Source: Gyrodactylus bullatarudis (taxonomy: Eukaryota; Platyhelminthes; Monogenea; Gyrodactylidea; Gyrodactylidae). From it: a stretch of DNA of 14,261 bases. Every line of letters starts with the position of its first letter. The stretch's first letter is position 1. Of this stretch, positions 1 through 8,940 are shown piece after piece. The stretch covers positions 1 through 14,261 of the forward strand of contig SSNU01000154.1 in assembly GCA_012064415.1 (NCBI GenBank). The letters run 5' to 3'. The notes beneath the pieces were generated by a model, which saw only the letters and a list, made by a program, of their open reading frames with translations, was not told where the DNA came from and ran no database searches. A program made the translations under genes and the position numbers.

Positions 1-184
1 GCCCAAAAGATAATTTTTCAAAATACTTGTCCTACTTCAAAGTATGATTATAATCAGAAAAAACAGTTTCAACAGTCAAAAACAGGGTGTGTGCTTTCTC
101 GAGCACCAAAACTGGTGGAGAAGTGTACTACTTTTCATAGTAGAGGGTTTTTTAGAGAATTTTTAGAGAAATCACTGTACTTAC

Positions 185-318
185 TTGCAAAGCGTGTAGA
201 GAATTTTTTCAAAAACCAAAACTGGTCCAGTACTTCCGAGAATGGTTAAAGGTTGTCCAGAGAATAGTGCAAATAAGACACCAACCAGAGTTCCTGAAAG
301 TAACGACTCCATGGTTCC
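185..318 (-). CDS. SLC4 bicarbonate transporter, exon with TM2-TM3 region (partial gene)
   Basis: This exon encodes 44 codons plus 2 bases, beginning GTMESLL and containing SGQPLTILGSTGPVLVFEK. That stretch is almost invariant in Na+-coupled SLC4 transporters (NBCe/NBCn/NDCBE type); anion exchangers have a different version of it (AQPLLVVGFSGPLLVFEE-like), so this points to Na+/HCO3- transport across the plasma membrane. The segment belongs to the second and third membrane helices and their re-entrant neighbourhood. The acceptor is ATTTTCAG at 326-319, joining in phase 0 to the exon at 1136-1310. The donor is GTAAGT starting at 184, leaving phase 2. Reading on past the donor meets a stop at once, which fixes the exon end. 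No later exon is recognisable in bases 1-184, so the rest of the membrane domain lies off the left edge. Confidence 0.95.
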
Positions 319-1135
319 CTGAAAATTGTTATCTTTATTCATATGCATCTTAATCCTACCAATAAAAAGGTATTTATCTAAATGTCTCATTATTTAATTA
401 AACTTTTTGAGTTCTACAATTAAGGATTAAGTAGGCAGGAATTATCGTTACTTTACTTTTGTGTCAGCGTAGATTTAAAAAAAATCAAAAAACATCATAT
501 GGTTCATAGGTATGTTCTCATTTCTCACTTCAAAGAATGCAGCAATTTAAATGTGAATATTCGACTGATTTCTAAATCCTGCCAAAATTCGTTAAATTCT
601 CAGAATTTCCATGTTTTAATGAAAGGCTATTTCAAGTATTTTATGAGCTATGAAAGTTTGTTTGAACTAGAATGAGTTATTTTCAAAAATAGATTCAAAT
701 ATAGTATTTTTATTGAATCCTTCTCCCCCCCCCCTTAGTTTGGTTACTCAAATTTCATTGGTCAAAACCTTTGCAACTCACGATTGAGCAGATGGGGCAG
801 ACTTTTTCATGTAATAGAAGCATGCAATTCACTTTTCTAAAATGTTGGTTCAACAACTGGGTACCTGTAATCAGAATTGAGGTCAACCTCTCCACGTCTT
901 TCCTATGCTAGCTAATGATTTTGATCTTAAAGTTGAAAATGTAAAAATAACAATTTTTAAAACCATCAAAACTACAAATAGATTTCAATAATAAACAGAT
1001 ACAAAGTACTACCTAAGTGTAGTAATAAAGAATGTTTTGAAAATAAAAATGTTTATCACTACCGTTTTAGAAAAGAAAACACACATTTGAAAAAAAATCA
1101 TAAGCAGTTTTATTTTGAAGATGAGAAAATCTTAC
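319..1135 (-). other. Intron of the SLC4 gene
   Basis: This 817-bp intron lies between the exons ending at 1136 (donor GTAAGA) and starting at 318. It is AT-rich with no convincing ORF. The only oddity is a run of ten C at 725-734 in otherwise AT-rich sequence. I see no inverted-repeat element here, unlike the larger introns. Confidence 0.8.
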
Positions 1136-1310
1136 CAGATATCCACCTGTTTCTTGGTACAATAAACCACCGAAGGTAATAATTGGAGCCAAGCAAGCAA
1201 AGTACAAGAAAAAAAAGGAAGCAAAACATTTTGGATCCAGAACATCTTTGAAGTCACTAAGGTAGAAAGGAATTTTTCTCTTGATATCATCTCGTAGTCC
1301 TCCAAATATT
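1136..1310 (-). CDS. SLC4 bicarbonate transporter, exon with start of the membrane domain (TM1)
   Basis: One base completes a split Arg codon, followed by 58 codons. The first block, IFGGLRDDIKRKIPFYLSDF, matches the conserved membrane-proximal SLC4 sequence (RLFGGL-DIKRK-PF-LSDFKDAL) that leads into transmembrane helix 1. The second, LYFACLAPIITFGGLL, is TM1 and its exit, with the family hallmark P-ITFGGLL. Acceptor TTCTTTTAG lies at 1319-1311 in phase 2; donor GTAAGA starts at 1135 in phase 0. The exon joins TKR|IFGG upstream and GGYL|GTMES downstream, both continuous with family alignments. The run of Phe/Leu around residues 30-40 of the exon is typical of a membrane helix. Family assignment is secure; the exact paralogue is not decided. 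Confidence 0.96.
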
Positions 1311-1398
1311 CTAAAAGAATTAATGAAATTTATTATCAAAAAGTATGTGGTAACTACTTTAAAGTAACTTGATTATTATTATTAGAGAATTTACATAC

Positions 1399-1544
1399 CT
1401 CTTAGTGAACCTTAAGCTTTCATCGAAACCATGCTCCTCCTCCTGCTCACTTTTCTTTCGCCGTGAGACATATTTTTTTTCTACTGATTCATCTGAGCTG
1501 TCTGAGTCACTTGAGTATTCATAAACTTCTGGAGCTTTTGGCAT
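1399..1544 (-). CDS. SLC4 bicarbonate transporter, acidic serine-rich linker exon
   Basis: This exon has 48 codons plus 2 bases. It starts MPKAPEVYEY, continues with an acidic Ser/Asp cluster (YSSDSDSSDES), then a basic patch (VSRRKKSEQ), then EEEHGFDESLRFTKR. It occupies the variable linker between the cytoplasmic domain (ending EPPQTIPNI) and the membrane domain (RIFGG). The family is poorly conserved here, so assignment rests on position, phase and clean splice sites. Acceptor ATTTTCAG falls immediately before 1544 in phase 0; donor GTATGT starts at 1398 in phase 2. The following intron is short, 88 bp. The Met is internal, not a start. The S-D-x-D/E spacing would suit CK2 phosphorylation, which is inference only. 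Confidence 0.88.
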
Positions 1545-1795
1545 CTGAAAATTATTTTTGAAACCGTTTATTTTATAATGAAGAACTTTTACCTCTTTTT
1601 AAATAAGCTTATGTTCGGGATAATTTTTATGTTTCATTGATATTTTCCACATACAATTTATTGATGCTCAGTAAATTCGACCTTGAAATCTCTGACCTAA
1701 TTTTGCGTTTTAATTATGAAAATACTTTACTGTTATGATATGATAAATTTTCTGAATCACTACTCAATTTTCAATGTTTTCTTACTATGTAATCA

Positions 1796-2359
1796 CTAGG
1801 GCGGTCAAAATGCTATTTTTGCTATTTTTGATATGTTGCTAGAATTTTCATAAGAACTATGAAATTAACATTCTTGAGCATCATTATAATTCCTCACGAA
1901 AATAATTTTGCTATTCAAAATCGAATGCTATTTTTCCATTAATTGCTATTTATTCGGACTAAGCCCTTGTCTGATAAATGGTAACATGAGAACAAATCTT
2001 ATTTTTCTTGATTACTATCAACTCTTAATTTGAATCAAGCTGTTTCTAAAGCGTCTTAATCTGCTAGCGAAAATATCATCGAGGACACATGTTGGCAACT
2101 TCCAACATATGGGTCTTCGGTGGAGTTGATGAAGAGTAGTCCTCGTGAGTAGTGATGAAATTTTATTATGTAAAATCACGGTGCTCCTAAAATAAAGTTT
2201 AGCCCGCAATGATCTGCCTAACCCAAACGAAGAATTTGTTTTTTTATAATTTACTTACAAGTAGTATATAAAATTTTTTTTCATATGCCTTAAAAATGCT
2301 ATAATTTTTGAAAAATGTGCTATTTTTTCTGAAAAAATGCTATTTTGTGACCGCCCTAG
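1796..2359. mobile_element. Non-autonomous TIR DNA element, CTAGGGCGGTCA ends (copy 1)
   Basis: The left end CTAGGGCGGTCA (1796-1807) is exactly inverted at the right end, TGACCGCCCTAG (2348-2359). Next to each end are reiterated AATGCTATTTT-type words (about 1808-1830, 1925-1950, 2297-2346). With TA taken as the duplicated target (1797-1798 and 2357-2358) the termini would be GGGCGGTCA, which fits a Tc1/mariner-like miniature element. This is inference, because no transposase is encoded in its roughly 560 bp. The middle (about 2036-2170) holds more GC-rich sequence. A diverged second copy lies at about 9012-9765. Confidence 0.75.
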
Positions 2360-3057
2360 TTATCACTAAAAACCTAAATATTTTGTAATAAAAAGGATTA
2401 TTGTTCTATGATGCTCATGGGATTTTATAGGAAATATAAATACTTGGAATGACTTTTCTTCTTAAAAATGATGCAAAACAAAAGCTGGTTTATACAAGGA
2501 TGAGAATTTATTATTTTTACAATAAACCCAATATTCTAGTCTTTTGTAGCAAATTCAAGCTGAAATTTTTTTAGCATGAAAAGGAATCCATTACGGTGAG
2601 AAACTCAAAATATGAACCAAAATACAAAACACGATTTACCTGATGACTTGACTAATCTTAAATATAGGTCATTTTTGCATAGCAGACTTAAAATTGATCA
2701 ATCCAAGTCTTTGCTTTATTCCCTACTTGATGATTTTCGAACATCTTGCAGACCTTATTGAGTGATAAAAATAATTTTAGAAGCACATTTTCAATGTGGT
2801 CCAATTTAAATTCTTCTTGTAAGGTATTAACTTTGTTGTTTCTTTGTTGTTGAAAAACAACGTTCACGTGCTATTTAAACAACAATAAATATTATTTATG
2901 TAAATTCTTCGTTGTAGGTTCCCCTTTAAATAATAATTATAATTAAAAAGTTTAATATAAAGGCATAAACCTTTTTTTACAAAATAAACTTAATTAGATT
3001 TGAAGAGCTATTTGAATGTTTAATATTTAGGAAAACACTTGATTACACCAAAAAAAA

Positions 3058-3190
3058 CAAAATCAAGGTAAATGAAATCAAAAAACTGATTCCGAATCTG
3101 TTCTAACTTATGAATAATTTCTGAGATAATTGGAAAGAAACCAAAATTCCAAATTTAATCAGTTTACTTTTTCCATTTACCTTGATTTTG
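3058..3190. repeat. Small palindromic element with a 17-bp perfect inverted repeat
   Basis: CAAAATCAAGGTAAATG at 3058-3074 is exactly inverted at 3174-3190. The inner 17 bases of each arm (3075-3091, 3157-3173) pair at about 13 of 17 positions, giving arms of about 34 bp around a loop of about 65 bp. No coding sequence. It is probably a tiny MITE or a remnant of one; no target duplication is obvious. Confidence 0.6.
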
Positions 3191-4624
3191 AATAATTATT
3201 CAGCCCCTTCCCCATTCAAAAATTAGCAGAATTTAAATGTTAAAGTAATGAGAATTTTCCTGCAAAAATTTGATTGCACGAAATAAAGAAATAAATTTTT
3301 AGATATATAGATAATATTTTCAGGGTTTGTGCAGAATTTTTTGTTAAAATCTATCGTAGAAAAAATAAAAATTTCCCAAAAAACTGAAATTTGCAAAAAT
3401 CCCAAATTACACCTTATTACTTGTCTTAAACGCAATTACACAATTAAACTAATTAGCTAATTAAGAAGAACGGAAAATTCTGCGTGTAATGAGCTATATT
3501 TCAATATGACGCAAAATCTTCTTCTTTTAATAACCGGGAGTTAAACTTTGAGTAGTTGTAAAAACTCATAAAATTTGTCATATATTTCTGCTTTTAATGC
3601 TCACTAGAGCTCATATTTTCCATAAATCTTAAAGTGTTAAGAATCTATCTTATGCAAAATTTGACTAGCTGATAATAATGAAAACGTTGTGCGGTCTCAA
3701 GAGATTTTAACTCTTAAAGTCCAAGAGAGTATTTTTCATGAAGCGCATTTGATTTTTGTCTATTTTGATTCGATTTGTTGATACGCTGATTATCTTCAGT
3801 TATTTTAACGCAGCTAGTTTACGAATTATCGATCAAAATTTCGGTCATCTTTGAAGCATTAGCAGATAGAGTTCAGAGAAATTTCTACAGGTACGATTAC
3901 TTGATAAAAGTTATATTTCATTTTATTTATTGATCATAGGTTTTCAAAAAATATAAGCAATTAAATGGGTTAAGCTTTCTCAATTAACACAAGAAATTAT
4001 TAAACAATTCAGCAATATTGGATGTAAGTTTGCTATAGTGACAAGCTGGAAAAGAATAATTTTTCCAATTCTTCAAGGATATATTTACAACTTCTGGGAC
4101 TGATTTCATGAGACCATTCTCTTTGTCCTAACTAATTATAATTATCAAGCTTTTCTGTCCAAAAATAATAAATATGGTAAAAATACATGCACCAACTGGA
4201 AAATTTTCATATTTTTCTTAAAACTTTTTCTTCACACTTTGAACCCTATTTAGTTGCTCAATGTAAAACCTATCCGAAATTTGAGCATGAACTAGACGAA
4301 GATTCTACATTGTCTTTTGAGTGATAATTATAAAGCATTCAACTCACTCTATGGATATCTTTAAGCATTTCAATTCGATCATTCTGAAATAAAAATTATA
4401 TAGGTTGTAACTTGATTTTTTTATGATTATCATCATATTATTCCAATCAGAGGAAATTATAACTAAAGAGAGATTGATAATGACCATGGCAACAAAATGG
4501 CTAAAACCGGTTTGTTTTATCACATTTATATTAAAAAAATCAGATTTCATGACAAAATTAACCAAGTTTTAAGGGCTTATTTTGCCTATAAAATGACTTT
4601 ATCGATAAGGTCGTATATTTAATC

Positions 4625-5210
4625 ATGAATTTATGATTTTTATAAAAATATCATTTTTTCAATAAAGGTCTCGTAGATTTTTTGGAAACATGTTCAAAAG
4701 ACCGATTTAAGGAGAGAATATTCGAAAAAAAGTGGTTGGTAAAAGATTAAGAGACATTTTGAATTTAGTGATGGCGTGTAATTTTTTTCATTTTTTAAAC
4801 TTTGAGTGCAAAATTTTTGTTGATCTCAAGGTGTAAGAGGGATCAAACGTTGGACAAAGTAACCAATTATCACAATAAAACTTTTGAATGAACTTTCAAT
4901 TCTGTCTGATCTTGCATCCCCCCTAGTTTATTAGTTTTCAAGCAGTAAAACTGGTCTGAAAATGGGAAGTGGAAATTCGCACAGAAATGAACTAAAATCT
5001 CTATGACCATTTTTGTTTTCTTTGTCTATTGGTGATCCGTTTACACACCTGGAGATCAACAAAAGTTTTGCCTAAAATTTTTTTTCCAAAATTTATTTTT
5101 CGAATATATTTTTCTTGGATCCGAGAAATTGTGTGTCTTTTGAACCGACTTCCAAAATATCTTCAGAAAATTCTGAGACCTTAGTGGAAAAATGAGATTC
5201 TCAAATTCAT
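4625..5210. mobile_element. Degraded fold-back element, family B (old copy)
   Basis: The two halves are diverged inverted copies. The left has AATAAAGGTCTCG-AGATTTT, CAAAAGACCGATTT, TTTTGTTGATCTC and GGGATCAAACG. The right, read on the other strand, has AAGGTCTCAGAATTTT, CAAAAGACACACAA and TTTTGTTGATCTCC. The left arm also matches the better-preserved element at 6868-7607 (GAATTTAGTGATGGCG against CAAATCTAGCGATGGCG, then AACTTTGAGT and TTTTGTTGAT). It is therefore an older member of the same family. Ends are approximate because the terminal sequence has decayed. Confidence 0.6.
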
Positions 5211-5963
5211 CGACGATAGCTGAAGAAATGGTTTCTATCTATAATTATAATTTTCTAGGAATACCGTTTTTAGGAAGAATTTTTCAAAAAGTAATTTTCT
5301 AACTAAAATCTGTTAAAGTAAAGGAGATTTGAAGTTTTTATCGAAAAAGTTGAGTTTAATCGATTTTATTAGCCACATAAACCTAATTGACTTGAAGATG
5401 AGAATTTACTTTTTTTACAAAAAAACTCAATATTTTTGTTCGGATATTCAGGAAAAAATTTGTTTCATAATGAAAAAATCAATCTGAACAAAACTAGCCT
5501 TTTTTTGAATTTCGAAAATGCATCAAATTTCCACTTTTACAATTTTTGAGCTCATAGTTTTTTATCGATTTCAAAGATTTGAAGCCATTAAATGAAGATA
5601 TTTGGGATCAAAATTAGACGAAGAATTCGAATTCGAATGCTAAAACTCGTCATTATTGTGGGAAATCGAAAAATTTGAATTTATTGATTATTATTACTAA
5701 GGTTTTAAGTTTAACTTTTTCTTGAAAACAGCAGATTCATTCCTATCTCCTCTGCAAAATTCAAATTCTTTGTGTAATTCTCATCTCTGATATCTGCTAA
5801 AAATATTTGAAAACGATAAAAATTTTGGGTTTATTTTCGAAATTCAAAAAAGGCCTATTTTAAAATTTCCACAGCTGATTGGCTAATTTCATTATGGAAT
5901 TCAAAAAGTAAATTTTTTCCTGACTTTTCAACCAAAGAGATTTTTGTGAGAAAAGTAAATTCT

Positions 5964-6140
5964 ATAATAAAATTTATTGAAACTTAGGTCAACATTAGAA
6001 TTCTCAACCATACCATTGTCGTCGTAACACTGAAGAAGGCGTGTGAAGATAATCACCGTCGAAACGTTTGGATGACCATGGCTGAGAATTCTAATGTTGA
6101 CCTAAGTTTTAATAAATTTTAGATCATTTTTCACTGATTC
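5964..6140 (+). mobile_element. 177-bp retroposed-looking insertion with a 38-bp terminal stem and hammerhead-like core
   Basis: The insertion is flanked by an exact 14-bp direct repeat, GAAAAGTAAATTCT, at 5950-5963 and 6141-6154. This duplicated target lies in the right end of the surrounding family A element. Inside, 5969-6006 and 6083-6120 are inverted repeats matching at 37 of 38 positions, the exception being a G:U wobble as RNA. Between them is a hammerhead-like core (6013-6081). A target duplication of this length suits target-primed reverse transcription rather than a cut-and-paste transposase. Known relatives in concept are Penelope-like elements and retrozymes, whose terminal repeats carry hammerheads. 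It is too short to encode protein, so it would be mobilised in trans. The assignment to either class is inference. Confidence 0.6.
6013..6081 (+). ncRNA. Hammerhead-ribozyme-like core, probably inactive
   Basis: The catalytic boxes are present in order: CTGAAGA (CUGANGA box) at 6030-6036 and GAAAC at 6061-6065. Between them stem II forms from GGCG-U-GUG (6038-6045, U bulged) and CACCGUC (6054-6060), with an 8-nt loop AAGAUAAU. One extra A (6037) follows the first box. Stem III would be the minimal C6065-G6070 pair with loop GUUU, as in short-stem type I hammerheads. Stem I can form from UG/CA next to the core, an internal loop, then CCAU/AUGG, continuing into the 38-bp outer stem. The cleavage triplet reads GGA (6070-6072) where NUH is needed, so the conserved U is missing. 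I therefore call it a decayed hammerhead; the core could also be a chance match. Confidence 0.45.
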
Positions 6141-6422
6141 GAAAAGTAAATTCTCATCAGATGGTTTGCATCATTTTAGAGCAATCAAAATGCTTTTCTA
6201 GTTCAAATTGATTAATTTTCGTTTATTTGTGGTGTCAAATTGATTGAAAAGCATAACTGAGGGGTGAGACTTTGAGTATTGATGCAAAAAGAAATTAATC
6301 AAAATTATCTCTACTCCTGATTCATATTTGCTTCTTTATAGAATTTATTTGAAAATCAAATTGGAAAAAAAATCATCATTAAAGTCAACAGTAGAGAGAT
6401 AAGGGCCTATAAATGTACTCAC

Positions 6423-6569
6423 GATATTCGGTATAGTTTGAGGTGGTTCCAGTCTTATGTTGTTCTCCCATTCTGATGGCGAGAGCATCGTTGAATTTGA
6501 AATGAACTCATCAATTCCAAAAATTAAATCTTCTCGCTTTGAAGCTCTTAGCATAACTTTTCGGAAAAT
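6423..6569 (-). CDS. SLC4 bicarbonate transporter, cytoplasmic-domain exon (GIDEF/EPP block)
   Basis: This exon has 49 codons, starting IFRKVMLRASKREDLIFGIDEF and ending RLEPPQTIPNI. It corresponds to the family segment FHDVAYKA-DR-DLL-GIDEFLD, followed by the PxEWDPxIRIEPP block (here PSEWENNIRLEPP). It forms the C-terminal part of the N-terminal cytoplasmic SLC4 domain, which dimerises and regulates transport. The acceptor is TTTTTCATTAG, ending at 6570. The donor is a perfect GTGAGT starting at 6422. Both junctions are phase 0. The upstream junction DE|IFRK and the downstream junction PNI|MPK read straight through. Conserved Gly-Ile-Asp-Glu-Phe and the EPP are intact. Confidence 0.95.
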
Positions 6570-8009
6570 CTAATGAAAAATAATCTTTTCAAGTGGATAA
6601 TAATATCATAGTAATTTGTAGTAGTAATTTGAAAAATCCACTCCTAATAAACACCTAGTTTATGTAAATACAAATTGTCATATGCTCATGAATGCTTTTA
6701 AAGTTCTTTACCTTGAAGCATCATATGGCTATGTTTAATATTCTTAATCAACCTTTTTTTCGACGACAATATTTAAAATAAAGGTTTAGCTACAAGTGTC
6801 AAGATTAAGTTACTTTTTTGATATTTTCAAATGTCATAGAAACCATCGTTGTACTCTGAAATTACACCTAATTATGAAGATGGGAATTTATGCTTTTTAC
6901 AAAATTATAAATTTTTTCATCAAGAAATCGAATTTGATCAAGATATTTTGGAATCTAGATCGTAGGTTCCACTTTCAGGATCTGAAGAAAAAAAATTTGA
7001 AAAAAATCAAATTTTAAGAAAGTTATGGCATATTTCAAATCTAGCGATGGCGCCGGATTCCCATTTTTTTGAACTTTGAGTTAATAAATTTTGTTGATTT
7101 AAGAGTGAGAGAGTGATCAAAAGTTGATTTTTAGGATCAGGATTAGTCAGAGAAATCAAATATACTGATTCAGATTTTGAGAATCCGCCCCTCTTCTTGT
7201 GAAAATCAAATTTTGATTTTTTGAACATTTTCACTACTTGAAAATCGATGAAATTTTGATGATTCAAGATCCCTGGAAATTGGCGAGTCCATTGAAATTT
7301 TCACAGTCATAATCGGTTTCTTTGACTAATCGTGATCCTAAAAATCAACTTTTGATCACTCTCTCACTCTTAAATCAACAAAATTTATTAACTCAAAGTT
7401 CAAAAAAATGGGAATCCGGCGCCATCGCTAGATTTGAAATATGCCATAACTTTCTTAAAATTTGATTTTTTTCAAATTTTTTTTCTTCAGATCCTGAAAG
7501 TGGAACCTACGATCTAGATTCCAAAATATCTTGATCAAATTCGATTTCTTGATGAAAAAATTCATAATTTTGTAAAAAGCATAAATTCCCATCTTCACAT
7601 TAACTAGCTTTACATGTCAAATTTAAAAAGCATTGCTGAACAAGTTAGGAAAAAATAAAGCTCATATTCTTATTCAATGTCCCTTAAATGAAGTATGAAA
7701 ACTCGTGTGACTTTTTAACTTAAATTATTTAACATTAGACCTATAATTCTATGAAATTATTTATTTAACGTCATTTTAAAAATAAAAATATTTTACATAC
7801 AAAAATTAATTTGCCTTTCATCCCTCCAAAGAAAGCAAAACAGTCTAAAACGTTTTTTACACTGTTTATTTTCCTGTTTAATATCTGTTAGCACTAGGAT
7901 CTAGTGCTGCCAATAGGATTTCTAAAGAAAACTCTTCACTAGCTCCTGATTAGTATAGAATCAGATAGAAATAGATAAATGATTCAATATGATTTCAATA
8001 TGAACAAAC
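6570..8009 (-). other. Intron of the SLC4 gene containing a long hairpin
   Basis: This 1,440-bp intron lies between the exons at 8010-8255 (donor GTTTGT) and 6423-6569. About half of it is the fold-back element at 6868-7607. The remaining parts (6570-6867 and 7608-8009) are AT-rich, and I see no gene or RNA in them. Confidence 0.75.
6868..7607. mobile_element. Fold-back element, family B, with near-perfect ~280-bp arms
   Basis: The left arm, from TGAAGATGGGAATTTATG (6875) to about 7153, is inverted in the right arm, about 7318-7596. The arms differ at only a few positions (for example ATTATAAAT against ATTATGAAT), including GC-rich landmarks such as GATGGCGCCGGATTCCC. The loop is about 160 bp. 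The outermost bases diverge slightly: CCTAATTA on the left, AGCTAGTTAA on the right read inverted. No transposase is present; ORFs in the arms merely mirror one another. The ends resemble those of family A, so both may use the same enzyme. Transcribed as part of the intron it would form a long double-stranded hairpin. Confidence 0.8.
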
Positions 8010-8255
8010 TTCATCAACCATAATAGTACCAAAGCATCGGCCAACTTCTTTATAATCAATCATCGGATCCTCTGGTCCAACCATTACTACAACCACTCGT
8101 GTTGGACAAGGAACCTCGGATATGCTGGGGAATAAAGTTGGCTCTTTCATTCTAACAATGACCTCGATATTTTTCTTGATTTTTTTATTGGAACCAACAA
8201 ATATCTGTACTTGTTCTGTATCTTTTGAGAGAACTTTGTAGAATTGCATATTGTA
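8010..8255 (-). CDS. SLC4 bicarbonate transporter, cytoplasmic-domain exon (EVP-PTR block)
   Basis: This exon has 82 codons, starting YNMQFYKVLSKD and ending GTIMVDE. It aligns with the family stretch NFMRKIPTGAEA-NVLVGEVDFL, then EVPVPTRFLFLLLGP, then YHEIGRSIATLMTDE. The equivalents here are IFVGSNKKI, SEVPCPTRVVVVMVGPED and DYKEVGRCFGTIMVDE. This is the central beta-sheet core of the cytoplasmic domain. Acceptor TTTTGCTTAG ends at 8256 and the exon opens in phase 0. Donor GTTTGT starts at 8009, phase 0. The Met at 8249 is internal. The exon is noticeably more diverged than the membrane exons: VLVGE is IFVGS and IATLM is FGTIM, as expected for a less constrained domain. Confidence 0.93.
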
Positions 8256-8519
8256 CTAAGCAAAATAAATAAAAATTATTTCTTATTTTGATTTGTCTTT
8301 GCACAAAATCGCATTCTAAGATAAGAGAGAAACCTATCGGGAAAATTTCCGAGGAGAAATTCGCAAAGAACAAAAATTTTGAAACTAAAATTGGATCCAA
8401 AACCAAATTTTATTGAAAGACATAAGTTGCCTGATTTCCTCGAAGATATTTTTGGGTTGCTGACTTGGAGTCAGGCTGAAGTTAAGAACGAACGAAAGAT
8501 TGTTTTGGTGAATAAAGCT

Positions 8520-8575
8520 TTATTTTCGTCGGTTCTCTTCAGACCAAACACCGACTATCGATATAAATTTATACA
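8520..8575 (-). promoter_or_regulatory. Promoter-like module 1L (TATA plus stem-loop), directed left
   Basis: Read on the minus strand: a TATA-like string (inverse of 8562-8574), then after about 20 bases a stem GTCGGT / ACCGAC (8550-8555 with 8528-8533) whose 16-nt loop contains GTCTGAAGAGA (8534-8544). GAAAATAAAGC follows. The TATA-to-GTC spacing would suit a Pol II start in the loop, and AATAAA follows about 25 bases later. No transcript evidence. Confidence 0.4.
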
Positions 8576-8698
8576 TGAAATAATGTTGGGAACGTTTTGG
8601 ATTAGCTAATAGCGTTTATTTATTAGCTGAGTGTGCTCTCCGAGCTGTGAGGATTACATCTATTGTTTGGTTACCAAAGAGCATTAATACACTCAGCT

Positions 8699-8822
8699 CT
8701 CATTGGTCAACTCATGATGAATAAATGCTATTAGCTAATCCAAAACGTTCCCAACATTATTTCATGTATAAATATATATCGATAGTGGGTGTTTGGTCTG
8801 AAGAGAACCGACGAAAATAAAG
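8699..8822 (+). promoter_or_regulatory. Promoter-like module 1R (CCAAT, TATA, stem-loop), directed right
   Basis: An inverted CCAAT box lies in CATTGGTC (8699-8706). TATAAATATATAT follows at 8767-8779 and GTCTGAAGAGA at 8796-8806. The flanking stem GTGGGT / ACCGAC (8785-8790 with 8807-8812) has one mismatch relative to the mirror copy. AATAAAGCTTTATT comes immediately after. It is the mirror image of module 1L. Confidence 0.4.
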
Positions 8823-8883
8823 CTTTATTCACCAAAACAATCTTTCGTTCGTTCTTAACTCCAGCCTGACTCCATGTTTTATT

Positions 8884-8940
8884 GAGAACCAATGAAATTC
8901 AAATTTTTTTTTCAATTTCTTCAATTTTATTGGTTCTCAT
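8884..8940. repeat. Small hairpin inside the right arm of palindromic element 1
   Basis: TGAGAACCAATGAAATT at the left end is inverted as AATTTTATTGGTTCTCA at the right end with one mismatch, around an AT loop. It is absent from the left arm of the enclosing palindrome, so it is either a later insertion or a part lost from the other arm. Confidence 0.5.

Larger units (their letters stand above)
5382..6159. mobile_element. Fold-back element, family A, carrying a nested insertion
   Basis: The left end CCTAATTGACTTGAAGATG runs into AGAATTTAC, a T-run, ACAAAAAAACTCAATATT. The right end AGTAAATTCTCATC (6146-6159) is its inverse. Inner matched segments include TTCATAATG (left) and CATTATGGAA (right), and GAATTTCGAAAATG against CGAAATTCAAAAAAGGC. 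It matches the copy at 11336-11759. The right terminal repeat has been interrupted by a 177-bp insertion (5964-6140). The centre (about 5640-5790) holds sequence absent from the other copy. Confidence 0.65.
1545..6422 (-). other. Large intron of the SLC4 gene, rich in inverted-repeat elements
   Basis: This 4,878-bp intron lies between the exon ending at 6423 (donor GTGAGT) and the exon starting at 1544. It holds a TIR element (1796-2359), a small palindrome (3058-3190), a degraded fold-back (about 4625-5210) and a fold-back containing a nested insertion (5382-6159). Outside these (1545-1795, 2360-3057, 3191-4624, 6160-6422) I see only AT-rich sequence with no supported gene. Short ORFs here lack homology and splice logic. 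Confidence 0.75.

Noticed and set aside
1..184. A further SLC4 exon after 185-318
   Set aside because: Expected sequence after the third helix is not found; only the faint echo of the previous exon is present, with stops on both sides.
2018..2209. Minus-strand 63-codon ORF inside TIR element copy 1
   Set aside because: No transposase motif, and the corresponding part of copy 2 is not kept open.
2830..2870. TTGTTGTTT / AAACAACG words as a regulatory hairpin
   Set aside because: Short, simple and AT-rich; pairing no better than expected by chance in this composition.
6796..7267. ORFs on both strands in the long inverted repeat, around 6796-7017 (+) and 7007-7267 (-)
   Set aside because: They are low-complexity Lys/Phe/Ile translations of hairpin arms, lack any motif, and exist because the arms mirror each other.
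8379..8609. Plus-strand open frame of 76 codons at the left arm of palindromic element 1
   Set aside because: No ATG at its start, no recognised motif, and it reads through the promoter-like hairpin; the mirrored arm does not preserve it. Probably chance.
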